A stretch of DNA of 64,000 nt from an uncultured Halomonas sp. (GCF_946887195.1 NZ_CAMPKE010000005.1:62001-126000); one strand, 5' to 3'; shown: positions 22,809-33,841, counted from the first letter of the stretch. Notes: generated from the sequence alone by a model not told the origin. Numbers and translations: made by a program.

Positions 22809-23957
22809 CTAGCGGCGAAGCGCCGTTACGGCGTGGCGTATCTCGGCGACGGCGGTGTCGATGTCGGCCTCGGTCGTGAAGCGTCCGAGGCTGAAGCGTA
22901 GCGACGTCAGCGCTCGCGATCGCGGCACACCGATGCCCTGTAGTACATAGGATGGCTCGACGCTCGCCGAGTTGCATGCCGAACCGGTGGAAACCGCGAT
23001 ACCGCGCAGCGCCATGAGCAGTGATTCGCCATCGACGCCATCGAAGGCGAGATTGATGATATTGGGCACCGCTACCGTGGTGTCGGTGTTGCGGTGGATG
23101 CCTTCGATGTCGTCGAGACCATCGAGAAAGCGTGTGGCGAGGGTGCCGGCCTGTGACTGGTCGGCCTCGCCCTCGGCCTCGGCCAGCGCGCAGGCCTCGC
23201 CCATGCCGACGATCTGGTGGGTCGGCAATGTGCCGGAGCGCATGCCGCGTTCATGGCCGCCACCGTGAATCAGCGCCTCGACACGAATATCGGGGCTGCG
23301 TCTGACGTACAGTGCGCCGATTCCCTTGGGGCCGTAAACCTTATGGCCCGACAGCGACATCAGATCAATGCCATGTTCGACGACGTCCAGTGGAATCCGC
23401 CCAACGGCCTGGGCGGCATCGACATGGAATGCCGCGTCGCGTGCATGCGCCACTGCGGATAGCGCCGCCAGATCGTTGATCGCACCGAGCTCGTTATTGA
23501 CCGCCATCAGCGACACCAGCACGGTATCGTCGCGCATCGCCTCGGCCAGTCGGGAGGGGCTGATGCGCCCGTCCTTGCCTGGCTTGAGCCAGGTCACGTC
23601 GAAGCCTTCGGCCTCCAGGGCACTGGCGGTATCCACCACCGCCTTGTGCTCAATGATCGAGGTAACCAAGTGGCGTCCACGCGCGCGATTGGCACGCATG
23701 AAACCGGTCAGCGCCAGGTTGTCGGCCTCGGTGGCGCCGGAGGTCCAGACGATCTCGCGCGGGTCGGCAGCGATGATATCGGCGACCTGGCGGCGCGCGC
23801 CCTCGACCGCCTGTTCGGCCTGCCAGCCTGGCATATGGCTGCGCGATGCCGGATTGGCGAAGACGCCATCCAGGGTCAAATGGCGACTCATGGCCTCGGC
23901 GACACGCGGGTCGACCGGAGTGGTCGCGGCATAGTCGAGATAAATGGGTGCGTTCAT
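22809..23957 (-). CDS. iscS: cysteine desulfurase IscS
   Basis: 382 residues from the ATG at 23957 (E. coli IscS has 404). PLP-dependent fold with the Schiff-base Lys at 206 in SGHKVYGPKG, the catalytic His near 104 (IIEHKAV) and the active-site loop Cys328 in STGSACNSASVEPS, the IscS-type loop. It releases sulfur from cysteine for Fe-S clusters and tRNA thiolation. It ends at IRHAVTALRR and lacks the extended C-terminal tail that in E. coli IscS binds IscU (inferred from length), which fits the lack of iscU in the operon. A structured repeat separates it from iscR. Confidence 0.93.
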   Translation of the reverse strand: MNAPIYLDYAATTPVDPRVAEAMSRHLTLDGVFANPASRSHMPGWQAEQAVEGARRQVADIIAADPREIVWTSGATEADNLALTGFMRANRARGRHLVTSIIEHKAVVDTASALEAEGFDVTWLKPGKDGRISPSRLAEAMRDDTVLVSLMAVNNELGAINDLAALSAVAHARDAAFHVDAAQAVGRIPLDVVEHGIDLMSLSGHKVYGPKGIGALYVRRSPDIRVEALIHGGGHERGMRSGTLPTHQIVGMGEACALAEAEGEADQSQAGTLATRFLDGLDDIEGIHRNTDTTVAVPNIINLAFDGVDGESLLMALRGIAVSTGSACNSASVEPSYVLQGIGVPRSRALTSLRFSLGRFTTEADIDTAVAEIRHAVTALRR

Positions 23958-23964
23958 GGCATAC

Positions 23965-24174
23965 GGTCTGTCTGAAAAATGTCTGCGCTTGCCCAATACG
24001 GCGTTAAAAATCGGCTCAAGCTACTCATTTACGTCATGTAAACTCCGTTTTGGACTCGCAACATCCATGTTGCTCGCTCTTCGAGCAGCGGAGCTGCCCA
24101 AATCGGCTATCCTGCCGATTTGTCGCCGATTTTTGCCTTGTCTGGCCTTCGCTCGACGATTTTCAGACAAGACC
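23965..24174. repeat. structured intergenic repeat, copy A (iscR-iscS gap)
   Basis: The 249-base gap between iscR and iscS is filled by an element with nested symmetry. Outer ends: GGTCTGTCTGAAAAAT (23965-23980) is an imperfect inverted repeat of 24159-24174. Inner arms: AAAAATCGGC (24006-24015) is exactly complementary to 24125-24134. Next to the left arm is GCGTT (24001-24005), next to the right arm GCCTTGTCTG (24135-24144). The core carries CTCATTTAC and CATGTAAACTC (24024-24045). Copy B at 32048-32137 shares all these marks with different arms. Confidence 0.75.
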
Positions 24175-24206
24175 TAAGCCTCCATCCTGCAGCAGTCGGG
24201 TTGCGA

Positions 24207-24677
24207 TCAGGGCGTAGCCAGGGCAATGGTGTCATCGTCGACGCGCAGACGCTGGCGGGCGGCGATGCTGCGCACCTCATGGCGATTGACCAGATCGTGC
24301 AATGTAATGCCATTGAGGAAGCCGTGAATTTCTTGTGACAATTCACACCATAAATGGTGAGTAAGACAGATGTCGCCCTTCTGGCAATCCGACAACCCCT
24401 GGCAACGCGTAGCATCCACCGACTCATCGACGGCATCGATGACTTTAGCCACCGATACCTGCGCCGGTGGTACCGCTAACAGGTAACCGCCGCCTGGGCC
24501 GCGTACGCTCTTGACCAGCCGGGCGCGGCGCAGTCGCGCAAAGAGCTGCTCGAGATAGGATAGCGAGATCTCCTGGCGTCGTGAGATATCGGCCAGGCTG
24601 ATCGGCCGCTGATCGGCATGCAGGGCCAGATCGAGCATGGCGGTGACGGCGTAACGTCCTTTGGTGGTCAGGCGCAT
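24207..24677 (-). CDS. iscR: Fe-S cluster-sensing transcription factor IscR
   Basis: 156 residues. Rrf2-family winged helix at the N-terminus ([41 protein letters not shown]) and the cluster ligands Cys92, Cys98, Cys104 and His107 at the same numbers as in E. coli IscR. With a 2Fe-2S cluster it represses its own operon; in apo form it activates suf and others. It is the first gene of the run iscR-iscS-iscA and has a good sigma70 promoter upstream at 24767-24795. The C-terminus after residue 135 is slightly extended. Confidence 0.96.
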   Translation of the reverse strand: MRLTTKGRYAVTAMLDLALHADQRPISLADISRRQEISLSYLEQLFARLRRARLVKSVRGPGGGYLLAVPPAQVSVAKVIDAVDESVDATRCQGLSDCQKGDICLTHHLWCELSQEIHGFLNGITLHDLVNRHEVRSIAARQRLRVDDDTIALATP

Positions 24678-24766
24678 AGGCTAGTGAACGCATCAGCGTC
24701 GGTCGGATGGCCGAAAGAAGCTCAGGACCGCGATGGCATCGATAGTCCTGACGCGATATGCAGGCC

Positions 24767-24795
24767 ATTATGGGAAAACCTAGTAGAACGGTCAA
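24767..24795 (-). promoter_or_regulatory. iscR promoter with possible IscR type 1 site
   Basis: On the minus strand TTGACC (24795-24790) and CATAAT (24772-24767) are separated by exactly 17 bases, about 90 bases upstream of iscR. The sequence from the -35 on, TTGACCGTTCTACTAGG, resembles the IscR type 1 sites of the E. coli iscR promoter as I recall them (TTGACC-TTTTACT-GG), suggesting autoregulation. The promoter is seen; the IscR site is inference. Confidence 0.6.
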
Positions 24796-24805
24796 CAATT
24801 GGTGC

Positions 24806-25696
24806 TCAGCGCTCGCCGCCGGAGCGCTTGCGCAGCGGCGCCTCGGTAGATTCCGCCGTCGTATGGCGCGGTATGTCATCGGCGCGGGGCGTCTCGGTCT
24901 GCGAGCAGCAGCTTTCGACATCGGCGAGAATCTCGGCGAAGTCCTCGTCGCGCAACTCGGGTAACTGGCCCTTGCGATAGCTGGCGTCGAGCTTGCACAA
25001 GGTATTGCACATCAACTCGATGCGCTGATCGACGGCATGCATGTGATCGAGCATGGCCTGCATCGAGCGGGCCACCGGATCGGGCATGTCCTGGCTGACG
25101 CCGTAGGCGTCGAAGCCGAACTTCTGGCGCATGGCTTCACGGCGCTCGGGATCGAAGACTGGCGGCTCCTCGGTATCGGGCTCGGCACGCTTGACGATCT
25201 TGCCGGGGATGCCGACCACCGTGGCGCCGGCCGGCACTTCCTTGGTAATCACCGCGTTGGAGCCGATCTTGGCCCCGGCGCCGACCACGAATGGGCCGAG
25301 GATCTTGGCGCCGGCACCGACGATGACGCCGTTCTCCAGCGTCGGGTGACGCTTGCCTTTGCTCCAGCTGGTGCCGCCCAGAGTCACGCCCTGATAGAGC
25401 GTGACATCGTCGCCGACCTCGGCGGTCTCGCCGATCACCACGCCCATGCCATGATCGATGAAGAAGCGCCGGCCGATGCGTGCGCCGGGGTGAATCTCGA
25501 TGCCGGTCAGCCAGCGGAACAGCGTAGAGATGCTGCGAGCCAGCCACTTGAGATTGCGATGCCAGAGCCAGTGGCTCAACCGATGCGCGAGCAGGGCGTG
25601 CAGACCCGGATAGTTGGTCAGCACTTCGAGGAAATTGCGTGCCGCGGGATCGCGGTCGAATACGCTGTTTATGTCTTCACGCAGGCGGCTGAACAT
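24806..25696 (-). CDS. cysE: serine O-acetyltransferase
   Basis: 296 residues. The core (about 1-175) is a short EpsC/CysE-type serine acetyltransferase: [35 protein letters not shown] with the catalytic His/Asp pair, and hexapeptide-repeat turns through [12 protein letters not shown]. About 120 residues follow, with a helical stretch ([23 protein letters not shown]) and a charged tail ending in arginines, longer than most family members. It makes O-acetylserine, the carbon skeleton for cysteine, here just upstream of the desulfurase operon. This trmJ-cysE-iscR order is common in pseudomonads and relatives. Confidence 0.95.
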   Translation of the reverse strand: MFSRLREDINSVFDRDPAARNFLEVLTNYPGLHALLAHRLSHWLWHRNLKWLARSISTLFRWLTGIEIHPGARIGRRFFIDHGMGVVIGETAEVGDDVTLYQGVTLGGTSWSKGKRHPTLENGVIVGAGAKILGPFVVGAGAKIGSNAVITKEVPAGATVVGIPGKIVKRAEPDTEEPPVFDPERREAMRQKFGFDAYGVSQDMPDPVARSMQAMLDHMHAVDQRIELMCNTLCKLDASYRKGQLPELRDEDFAEILADVESCCSQTETPRADDIPRHTTAESTEAPLRKRSGGER

Positions 25697-25776
25697 GAAG
25701 CGGTCCTTATGGCAATCCGAGTGCTGGTTTGTCTCGATGACCCCATAGTATTAAGGCGCTAACGACACCCTGCAAG

Positions 25777-26556
25777 TCAGCGGCTGCCTGCGGTCTTCTT
25801 TTCCACGGCGCTGAGAATGCCGCGCAGGATATTGATCTCCATCTGATCGGGGCGCGCCCGTAGATAGAGGCGCCGCAGGCGTGCCATCAACTGGCGCGGA
25901 TTGTCAGGGTCGTGAAAGTCGATGGCGATCAGACTTCGTTCGAGGTGCTCGAAGAAGCGCTCGAGATCGGCATGGCTGGCCAGTGGGTTGTCCCAGGCGG
26001 TACCGAAGGGAGTGTCATCGCCAATACGCTCATTGCTGCCGGATTGCCGGTTCTCCTGTGCAGCCAGCCAGGCTTGGCGGCACTCGTAGGCGAGCACTTG
26101 CACCGCGGCGGCCAGGTTCAGCGAGCTGAAGTCGGCGGCGGTGGGGATGTGTACATGCCGATGGCAGCGCTGCAGTTCGCCGTTGGTCAGCCCGGTATCC
26201 TCGCGACCGAACACCAGCGCCACGCGGCTATCGGTGGGTGTCAACTCACTGGCAAGCGTCTCGCCGAACTGACGTGGGGTGATCATCGGCCAGGGCAGCG
26301 TGCGCGAGCGGGCGCTGGCGCCGATGGTCAGGGTGGCATCTGCCACCGCCGCATCGAGCGTCGTATGGATCGTCGCCGCCGCAATCAGATCATCCGCACC
26401 GGAGGCCCGCGAGATGGCCTCGCTGGAGCGTGCCTCGCAGCGTGGCGTCACTAACGCCAGATCGCGCAGCCCCATGTTTTTCATCGCGCGGGCGACGCCG
26501 CCGATATTGCCGGGATGACTGGTGCCGATGAGTACGATGCGAATGCGCTCGAGCAT
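25777..26556 (-). CDS. trmJ: tRNA (cytidine/uridine-2'-O-)-methyltransferase TrmJ
   Basis: 259 residues of the SPOUT class. The N-terminus IRIVLIGTSHPGNIGGVARAMKNMG carries the conserved Asn and Arg, and the knotted SAM site is formed by LVFGREDTGLTNGEL and IPTAADFSSLNLAAAVQVLAYE. It 2'-O-methylates position 32 of several tRNAs. It is divergent from suhB, the standard gammaproteobacterial pairing. Confidence 0.96.
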   Translation of the reverse strand: MLERIRIVLIGTSHPGNIGGVARAMKNMGLRDLALVTPRCEARSSEAISRASGADDLIAAATIHTTLDAAVADATLTIGASARSRTLPWPMITPRQFGETLASELTPTDSRVALVFGREDTGLTNGELQRCHRHVHIPTAADFSSLNLAAAVQVLAYECRQAWLAAQENRQSGSNERIGDDTPFGTAWDNPLASHADLERFFEHLERSLIAIDFHDPDNPRQLMARLRRLYLRARPDQMEINILRGILSAVEKKTAGSR

Positions 26557-26724
26557 GGGGCCTGGGCCTGCGGGTTGCGAAGAAAGAGAGTCGGGATTCT
26601 AACATGTTGGCTCCGGGCTTCGATGGCGGCTATCGATAAAATCTGCTAGGATGCGCGCCGGACAGTGCTGCCCAAACCGCCTGTTCTCGTTCTTTAACAG
26701 TTACCGACTCCTCAAGGTCCGATC

Positions 26725-27519
26725 ATGCATCCGATGATCCAATTTGCGTTGCGCGCCGCGCGCAGCGCCTCCGAGCAGTTCGTGCGCATTCGTGAGCGCA
26801 TCGAGGTCGCACATGAAGATCGCAACCTCGATGGCTTGCTGGAGGATGCCGCGCGCAACGCCGAAACACTGATCGTCCGCCAACTCGCCCGCGGTTATCC
26901 TCAGCATGGCGTCGTTGGCCGCTATACTCCGCATCGCAAGGGCGAAGACGAGGGCCGCGACACGCTCTGGAAAATCGAGCCCTTCCATGGCTATTCCAAT
27001 CTCGGTGTGGCCGGCAACGCCTTTGCACTGTCGTTGGTGTGTCTGGTCAAGGATCGCCCCGAGCACGCCGTGGTGATCTGCCCGTTCAGCGACGATGAGT
27101 ACCTGGCCAGTCGCGGTCGTGGCGCCCAGCATAATGGCAAGCGTATCCGAGTGACCAAGTCGACTGCGGTCACCGGCATTCGCGCCGTCATGGGGCTACC
27201 GGATAGCGGCCTTCGCTCGCGTTTTCTACCCGCTTATATGAACGTGATTCAACAGCTTGGCCCCCAGGTCGATACGCTGACCAGCAGTGGCTGCCCTCTG
27301 CTGGATATCGCCGAGATGGCCGCCGGGCGCGCCGATGCGGTGTTCGTGTTGGGCCTCGAGGAGCAGGACAGCCTGGTCGGCACACTGCTGCTAAGGGAGG
27401 CCGGTGCCTTGATGGGTGGCCCGGATGGCAGCCCCAACGTAGCGATAGATGGTCCGCTGATGGCTGCCGGCCCTCGTCTGTACAAGTCGCTGGTGCAGGT
27501 ACTCAAGCCGCACGTATAA
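26725..27519 (+). CDS. suhB: inositol-1-monophosphatase SuhB
   Basis: 264 residues. Start MHPMIQFALRAARSAS fits the family. The metal-binding motifs of inositol monophosphatases are largely present but altered: the usual DPxDGT is WKIEPFHGYSNLG here, and the later WDxAAG is LDIAEMAAGRADAVF. The first Asp of DPIDGT is Glu and the second is His, and the WD pair is LD. This suggests weak or no phosphatase activity. In E. coli SuhB also works as an RNA polymerase-bound rRNA antitermination factor, a role that does not need catalysis. It ends just before a strong palindromic terminator. Confidence 0.9.
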   Translation: MHPMIQFALRAARSASEQFVRIRERIEVAHEDRNLDGLLEDAARNAETLIVRQLARGYPQHGVVGRYTPHRKGEDEGRDTLWKIEPFHGYSNLGVAGNAFALSLVCLVKDRPEHAVVICPFSDDEYLASRGRGAQHNGKRIRVTKSTAVTGIRAVMGLPDSGLRSRFLPAYMNVIQQLGPQVDTLTSSGCPLLDIAEMAAGRADAVFVLGLEEQDSLVGTLLLREAGALMGGPDGSPNVAIDGPLMAAGPRLYKSLVQVLKPHV

Positions 27520-27537
27520 GATTGAAGAGTCTAGAAA

Positions 27538-27569
27538 CGCAAAAACCGCTCGATCGAGCGGTTTTTGCG
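27538..27569. terminator. bidirectional terminator between suhB and secF
   Basis: A perfect 32-bp palindrome (cgcaaaaaccgctcga with its complement, centred at 27553/27554) has a GC-rich centre and A and T runs on the two sides, so it can end both the plus-strand suhB and the minus-strand secF transcripts. It lies 18 bases after the suhB stop. Confidence 0.9.
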
Positions 27570-27614
27570 TTTGATGGGGGAAGAAAAGATCAACTTATTC
27601 TTCCTGCTTCCGTC

Positions 27615-28523
27615 TCAGGGCAGTTCATCTTCCTCGGCATTTTCCTTCGGTGCCGGAATCATGTCCTCGCGTCGGAAGCCAACCGCCAGCAGCAACGCCG
27701 AGGCGACATAGATCGACGAAAAGGTGCCGATACCGACGCCGATGATCAGCGCCAGGGCGAAATTATGGATGGTGTCGCCACCGAGCAGCAGCAAGGCCAG
27801 CAGCACCAGCAGCGTAGTGCCCGATGTGGCCAGGGTGCGGGCCAGGGTCTGGTTGATGGCTTCGTTGAAGATCGCCGCCATGTCTTCGCTACGCGACTTG
27901 CGGATGTTCTCGCGGATGCGGTCGAAGATGATGATGGTATCGTTCAACGAATAGCCGATCACCGCCAGCACCGCCGCCAGCGCGGTCAGGTCGAAATCGA
28001 GCTGAAACAGCGAGAACACGCCGAGCACCACGATGACGTCGTGGACCAACGCCACCAGCGCGCCGAGGGCGAACTTGTACTGAAAGCGAATCGCGACGTA
28101 GAGCGCGACCCCGGCCATGGCCACCAGCATGCCCAGGCCGCTCTGATCGCGTAGCTGATCGCCGACCTGCGAGCCGACGAACTCGGCGCGCACCAGATCG
28201 ACGCTCTCGCCGCCCTGGCGCAGGGCCTGCACCACCTGCTCGCCAACGCCGGGGTCGAACGCCTGCTGCAGACGTACCAGCACATCGGTAGTGGCACCGA
28301 AGGTCTGCACCGAGACGTTCTGATAGCCGGCGCTCTCCAGCAATTGACGTATCGTATCCAGCGCGACGGGTGTGGCGTAGCGCACCTCCACCAGTGTGCC
28401 GCCGGTGAAGTCCAGCCCCAGGTTGAGCTGCTGAAATAGCAGTGTCGCTATGGAAATCAGTATCAGCGCCCCGGATACAAAGAAGGCCAGACGGCGCTTG
28501 CCCATGAAATCGAACTGTCGCAT
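27615..28523 (-). CDS. secF: protein translocase subunit SecF
   Basis: 302 residues with six predicted transmembrane helices. The first is at 10-30 (RLAFFVSGALILISIATLLF), followed by the periplasmic domain with LGLDFTGGTLVEV, and five helices in the second half (GMLVAMAGVALYVAIRF through YVASALLLAVGF). Motifs ALGALVALVHDVI and GYSLNDTIIIFDRIREN are typical. SecDF uses the proton gradient (or sodium in some marine bacteria) to pull proteins across the membrane. It starts 12 bases after the secD stop. Confidence 0.97.
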   Translation of the reverse strand: MRQFDFMGKRRLAFFVSGALILISIATLLFQQLNLGLDFTGGTLVEVRYATPVALDTIRQLLESAGYQNVSVQTFGATTDVLVRLQQAFDPGVGEQVVQALRQGGESVDLVRAEFVGSQVGDQLRDQSGLGMLVAMAGVALYVAIRFQYKFALGALVALVHDVIVVLGVFSLFQLDFDLTALAAVLAVIGYSLNDTIIIFDRIRENIRKSRSEDMAAIFNEAINQTLARTLATSGTTLLVLLALLLLGGDTIHNFALALIIGVGIGTFSSIYVASALLLAVGFRREDMIPAPKENAEEDELP

Positions 28524-28535
28524 CGCGTTAGCCTC

Positions 28536-30383
28536 TTAAATCCAGAGTTTCTTCAACGGCTTGCCGCCGATGCTCAGGTTAACCATCGCCCGCGACACCA
28601 TGATCCCGGTGAACATCGAGGTCAGGATGCCCAGTGACAGGGTCACGGCGAAACCCTTGACCGGCCCGGTGCCGATCGAGAATAGAATCACCGCGACCAG
28701 CAGCGTGGTCAGTTGGCCATCGAGAATCGATGTGAAGGCGCGTTCGAAGCCGGCGTGTATGGCTTGCTGAACCGGCATCTTGGCGCGTATCTCCTCACGT
28801 ATTCGCTCGAAGATCAGCACGTTGGCATCCACCGCCATGCCCAGGGTGAGTACGATGCCGGCAATGCCCGGCATGGTCAGCGTGGCGCCGAGCATCGACA
28901 TCAACGCGACCAGCAATACCAGGTTGACCATCAGTGCCAGGTTGGCAATCAGTCCGAAGGCTTTATAGCGCGCCAACATGAACAGCACTACCAGCAGCAG
29001 GCCGATCTGTACCGAGAGGATCCCGCGTTCGATATTGGCCTGGCCCAGGCTCGGCCCGATGGTGCGTTCGGCGACGAAGTAGATCGGTGCCGCCAGCGAG
29101 CCGGAGCGCAGCAGCAGGGCCAGCTCATCGGCTTCGGTGGGTGAGTCCAGCCCGGTGATACGGAAACGGTTGCCCAGGGCGCTCTGGATGGTCGCCAGAC
29201 TGATGATGCCGCGTTCGACGTAGGGAATGCGTTTTTCGACCTGCTCGCCATCCTCCATCACCATGCGCGTGCGGGTCTTGTTGTCGATATAGATCACCGC
29301 CATGCCACGCCCGATGTTCGAGCGGGTGGCGCTGCTCATCAGCGTGCCGCCGGTGCCATCGAGATTGATGTTGACCTGTGGTCGGCCATTCTCGTCGAAG
29401 CTGGTGCTGGCACTGGAAACGCTGTCGCCGGTAATGATGACGTCGCGCATCACCTCGGCGGTACGCGCTTCGTCGTTGCGAAAGGCAATGGTCTCGGTTT
29501 CGGAATCCGGCGTATCCGGGCGCGCCGCGAGGCGGAACTCCAGATTGGCGGTGGCACCGACCACGCGCTTGGCGGCGGCGGTATCCTGAACGCCGGGCAA
29601 TTCGACGACGATACGATCGGGGCCCTGGCGCTGGACCAGTGCCTCGGCTACGCCCAGTTCGTTGACGCGATTGCGCAGAGTCGTGATGTTCTGGCTGATC
29701 GCGTAGTCCTGAATCTCGTCGATCTGTTGCTGCGTCAGGCTCAGTGCCAGCACGGCGGTCTGCCCGCCGTCGCGATTCTGGTACTGGAAGTTGGGAAACT
29801 GAGCGCTGATCAACTCGCGCGCCGCGCTGCGATCTTCGTCGTTGGCGAAGGCCAATGTCAGGGTATTGCCGTCGACCTGGGTGTCGCGATAACGAATGTT
29901 TTCATCGCGCAGGATGTCACGAATGGCGCTGGCGTTGACTTCGAGGCGTTGAGTCAGTGCGGCCTGCATATCCACTTGCAGTGCGAAATGTACGCCGCCG
30001 CGCAGGTCGAGGCCCAAATTCATCGGGGTCGCGCCCAGACTCTCGAGCCAGGCTGGTGTCGACTCGGCCAAATTCAGCGCCACGGTGTAATCGTCATCGA
30101 GCAGGCCGGCGACGATATCGCGGGCTTCGAGCTGATCGTCGGCGCTGCGTAGACGAAACAGCGCGCTGTTGGCGTCGCTCTCGACGCGCTTGATGGCAAT
30201 GTCCGCTTCGCTTAGCGCGCGACTCAGGCGTTCGACTTGGCTTTCATCGAGAGTGGCACCGCCGGCGCTGCTGACCTGAATGGCTGGATCCTCGGGGTAG
30301 AGGTTGGGAAGCGCATAGATCAGGCCGACGACGAGCACGCAAAGTATCAGCAGATACTTCCACAGGGGGTAACGGTTGAGCAT
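28536..30383 (-). CDS. secD: protein translocase subunit SecD
   Basis: 615 residues. One N-terminal transmembrane helix (10-27), a large periplasmic part with LGLDLRGGVHFALQVD near residue 120, and five C-terminal helices with GMAVDANVLIFERIREE. It pairs with SecF and lies in the order yajC-secD-secF. The size matches E. coli SecD. Start MLNRYPLWKYLLI is typical. Confidence 0.97.
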   Translation of the reverse strand: MLNRYPLWKYLLILCVLVVGLIYALPNLYPEDPAIQVSSAGGATLDESQVERLSRALSEADIAIKRVESDANSALFRLRSADDQLEARDIVAGLLDDDYTVALNLAESTPAWLESLGATPMNLGLDLRGGVHFALQVDMQAALTQRLEVNASAIRDILRDENIRYRDTQVDGNTLTLAFANDEDRSAARELISAQFPNFQYQNRDGGQTAVLALSLTQQQIDEIQDYAISQNITTLRNRVNELGVAEALVQRQGPDRIVVELPGVQDTAAAKRVVGATANLEFRLAARPDTPDSETETIAFRNDEARTAEVMRDVIITGDSVSSASTSFDENGRPQVNINLDGTGGTLMSSATRSNIGRGMAVIYIDNKTRTRMVMEDGEQVEKRIPYVERGIISLATIQSALGNRFRITGLDSPTEADELALLLRSGSLAAPIYFVAERTIGPSLGQANIERGILSVQIGLLLVVLFMLARYKAFGLIANLALMVNLVLLVALMSMLGATLTMPGIAGIVLTLGMAVDANVLIFERIREEIRAKMPVQQAIHAGFERAFTSILDGQLTTLLVAVILFSIGTGPVKGFAVTLSLGILTSMFTGIMVSRAMVNLSIGGKPLKKLWI

Positions 30384-30452
30384 GGAAGCCCTGTCCTTGT
30401 TGCTGACGCGAAGCCGCCGCCGGACGAGCGACCGGCGGCGATTGAAGGAAAA

Positions 30453-30782
30453 TCAGAGGGACTTCAGGGTGCCCTTGGGTAGAACCGCGGCGACGGCGCT
30501 CTTCTGCACGTTGACCTCGGTACCCTCGGCGATTTCCATGGAGATGAAGTCGTCGGTCACCTTGGTGACGCGGCCGATCAGGCCGCCGCCGATGACGATC
30601 TCGTCGCCCTTGGCCAGCCCGCCGATCAACGCCTTGTGCTGCTTGGCGCGCTTGGATTGCGGGCGCCACAACAGGAAGTAGAAGATCAGCACGAAGCCGA
30701 CCAGCATCACGATCTGGGCGATACCGCCACCCGCGGCAGCACCACCTTCGGCATGCGCCTCGGAAATGAAGAAATCCAGCAT
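30453..30782 (-). CDS. yajC: preprotein translocase subunit YajC
   Basis: 109 residues from the ATG at 30782; a longer frame upstream has no homology. One transmembrane helix near residues 20-41 (GIAQIVMLVGFVLIFYFLLW) is followed by the conserved RPQSKRAKQHKALIGGLAKGDEI segment and a small beta domain. YajC binds SecDF. The gene lies 69 bases upstream of secD. Confidence 0.96.
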   Translation of the reverse strand: MLDFFISEAHAEGGAAAGGGIAQIVMLVGFVLIFYFLLWRPQSKRAKQHKALIGGLAKGDEIVIGGGLIGRVTKVTDDFISMEIAEGTEVNVQKSAVAAVLPKGTLKSL

Positions 30783-30871
30783 GGGTTGTCGTCTCCCGGA
30801 CAAGTTACTTAAGGTTGCGAAACTGGGCCGAACGCCAGGCGTCCGGTCGATAAACGGGTTCTGTTCACCAA

Positions 30872-33191
<2,320 letters not shown>

Positions 33192-33320
33192 GAACGGTAA
33201 TTGCCAGTAGCGGTTGGGATTCGGGGTTAGGCTCAGGCCAACGGTCGGGCAGACCAAGGCCTGGACCGTTCGGACAAGGCGTACATGATAGCCGAGCTGG
33301 GCGGCGAAGTCAGGTCGGCA

Positions 33321-33348
33321 TTGACGCGGCGGCGAAGCCCCGTATAAT
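33321..33348 (+). promoter_or_regulatory. sigma70 promoter of tRNA-Leu
   Basis: TTGACG (33321-33326) and a perfect TATAAT (33343-33348) are 16 bases apart; the tRNA begins 11 bases after the -10 box. The spacer is GC-rich, as in stable RNA promoters. Confidence 0.85.
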
Positions 33349-33359
33349 GCGTTTCCGCT

Positions 33360-33446
33360 GCCCGGGTGGCGAAATCGGTAGACGCAGCGGATTCAAAATC
33401 CGCCGCTGGAGACAGCGTGTCGGTTCGAGTCCGACCCCGGGCACCA
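33360..33446 (+). tRNA. tRNA-Leu (anticodon CAA)
   Basis: 87 bases including an encoded CCA. Acceptor arms GCCCGGG and CCCGGGC pair; the anticodon loop TTCAAAA reads CAA between GCGGA and TCCGC; a long variable arm (CGCTGGAGACAGCG) marks the class II leucine tRNA; the T arm is GTCGG TTCGAGT CCGAC. Bases from the anticodon to the 3' end are copied exactly at 36083-36137. Confidence 0.98.
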
Positions 33447-33447
33447 T

Positions 33448-33787
33448 TTTCAAATCAAGTGCATAGCGGTTCCTTTCTTGCTTGATTCCTACAGCAATAT
33501 CTTAAGTGTTCACTGTTCACTGAGTGACCGGGGGCAAGCTATGCATAGCGCATAGTCGTGCACTCACGGTTGGCTGATGCAATGCTGAAATCGAAAGGCC
33601 TCGACACCGAGCTGAGGCCCCTCTGGATTCTGAGAGATCAGAATGCATCGCCGTTCTCAAAGAATTAGTTGGCAGCATGTATTGAGTATGCTGAGTTTTC
33701 AGCTCAACAAAACACTACCTTCTGCAAAAGCGAATTCTATAACGTTCTCATTCTGGGCATTCTGTAGAAACCGTAGGAGAACAAGAC
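33448..33787. other. AT-richer gap after tRNA-Leu, no gene recognised
   Basis: This 340-base stretch is clearly richer in A and T than the surroundings. It holds a short perfect hairpin attctga/tcagaat (33627-33644) and a ggcctc/gaggcc stem near 33595-33620, neither followed by a T run. The first 30 bases (TCAAATCAAG, then GCGGTTCCT) resemble those just after the tRNA copy at 36137, so part of it may be an att flank or element remnant. Confidence 0.5.
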
Positions 33788-33841
33788 ATGGCTACTCGTG
33801 CCCAAGAAATTCTTGCCAAGAACAGGACTTGCATATCATGA
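33788..33841 (+). CDS. possible 17-residue leader peptide upstream of the thioesterase
   Basis: An ATG at 33788 follows a good ribosome binding site (GTAGGAGAACAAGAC). The 17 codons read MATRAQEILAKNRTCIS and the stop codon overlaps the thioesterase start as ATGA. It could be a coupling leader that brings ribosomes to the thioesterase, or the start of a gene whose remainder was lost. I do not recognise the peptide. Confidence 0.35.
   Translation: MATRAQEILAKNRTCIS

Noticed and set aside
33643..33837. N-terminal extension of the thioesterase
   Set aside because: The extra 65 residues lie in AT-rich sequence with no homology; the hotdog domain and a plausible start begin at 33838.
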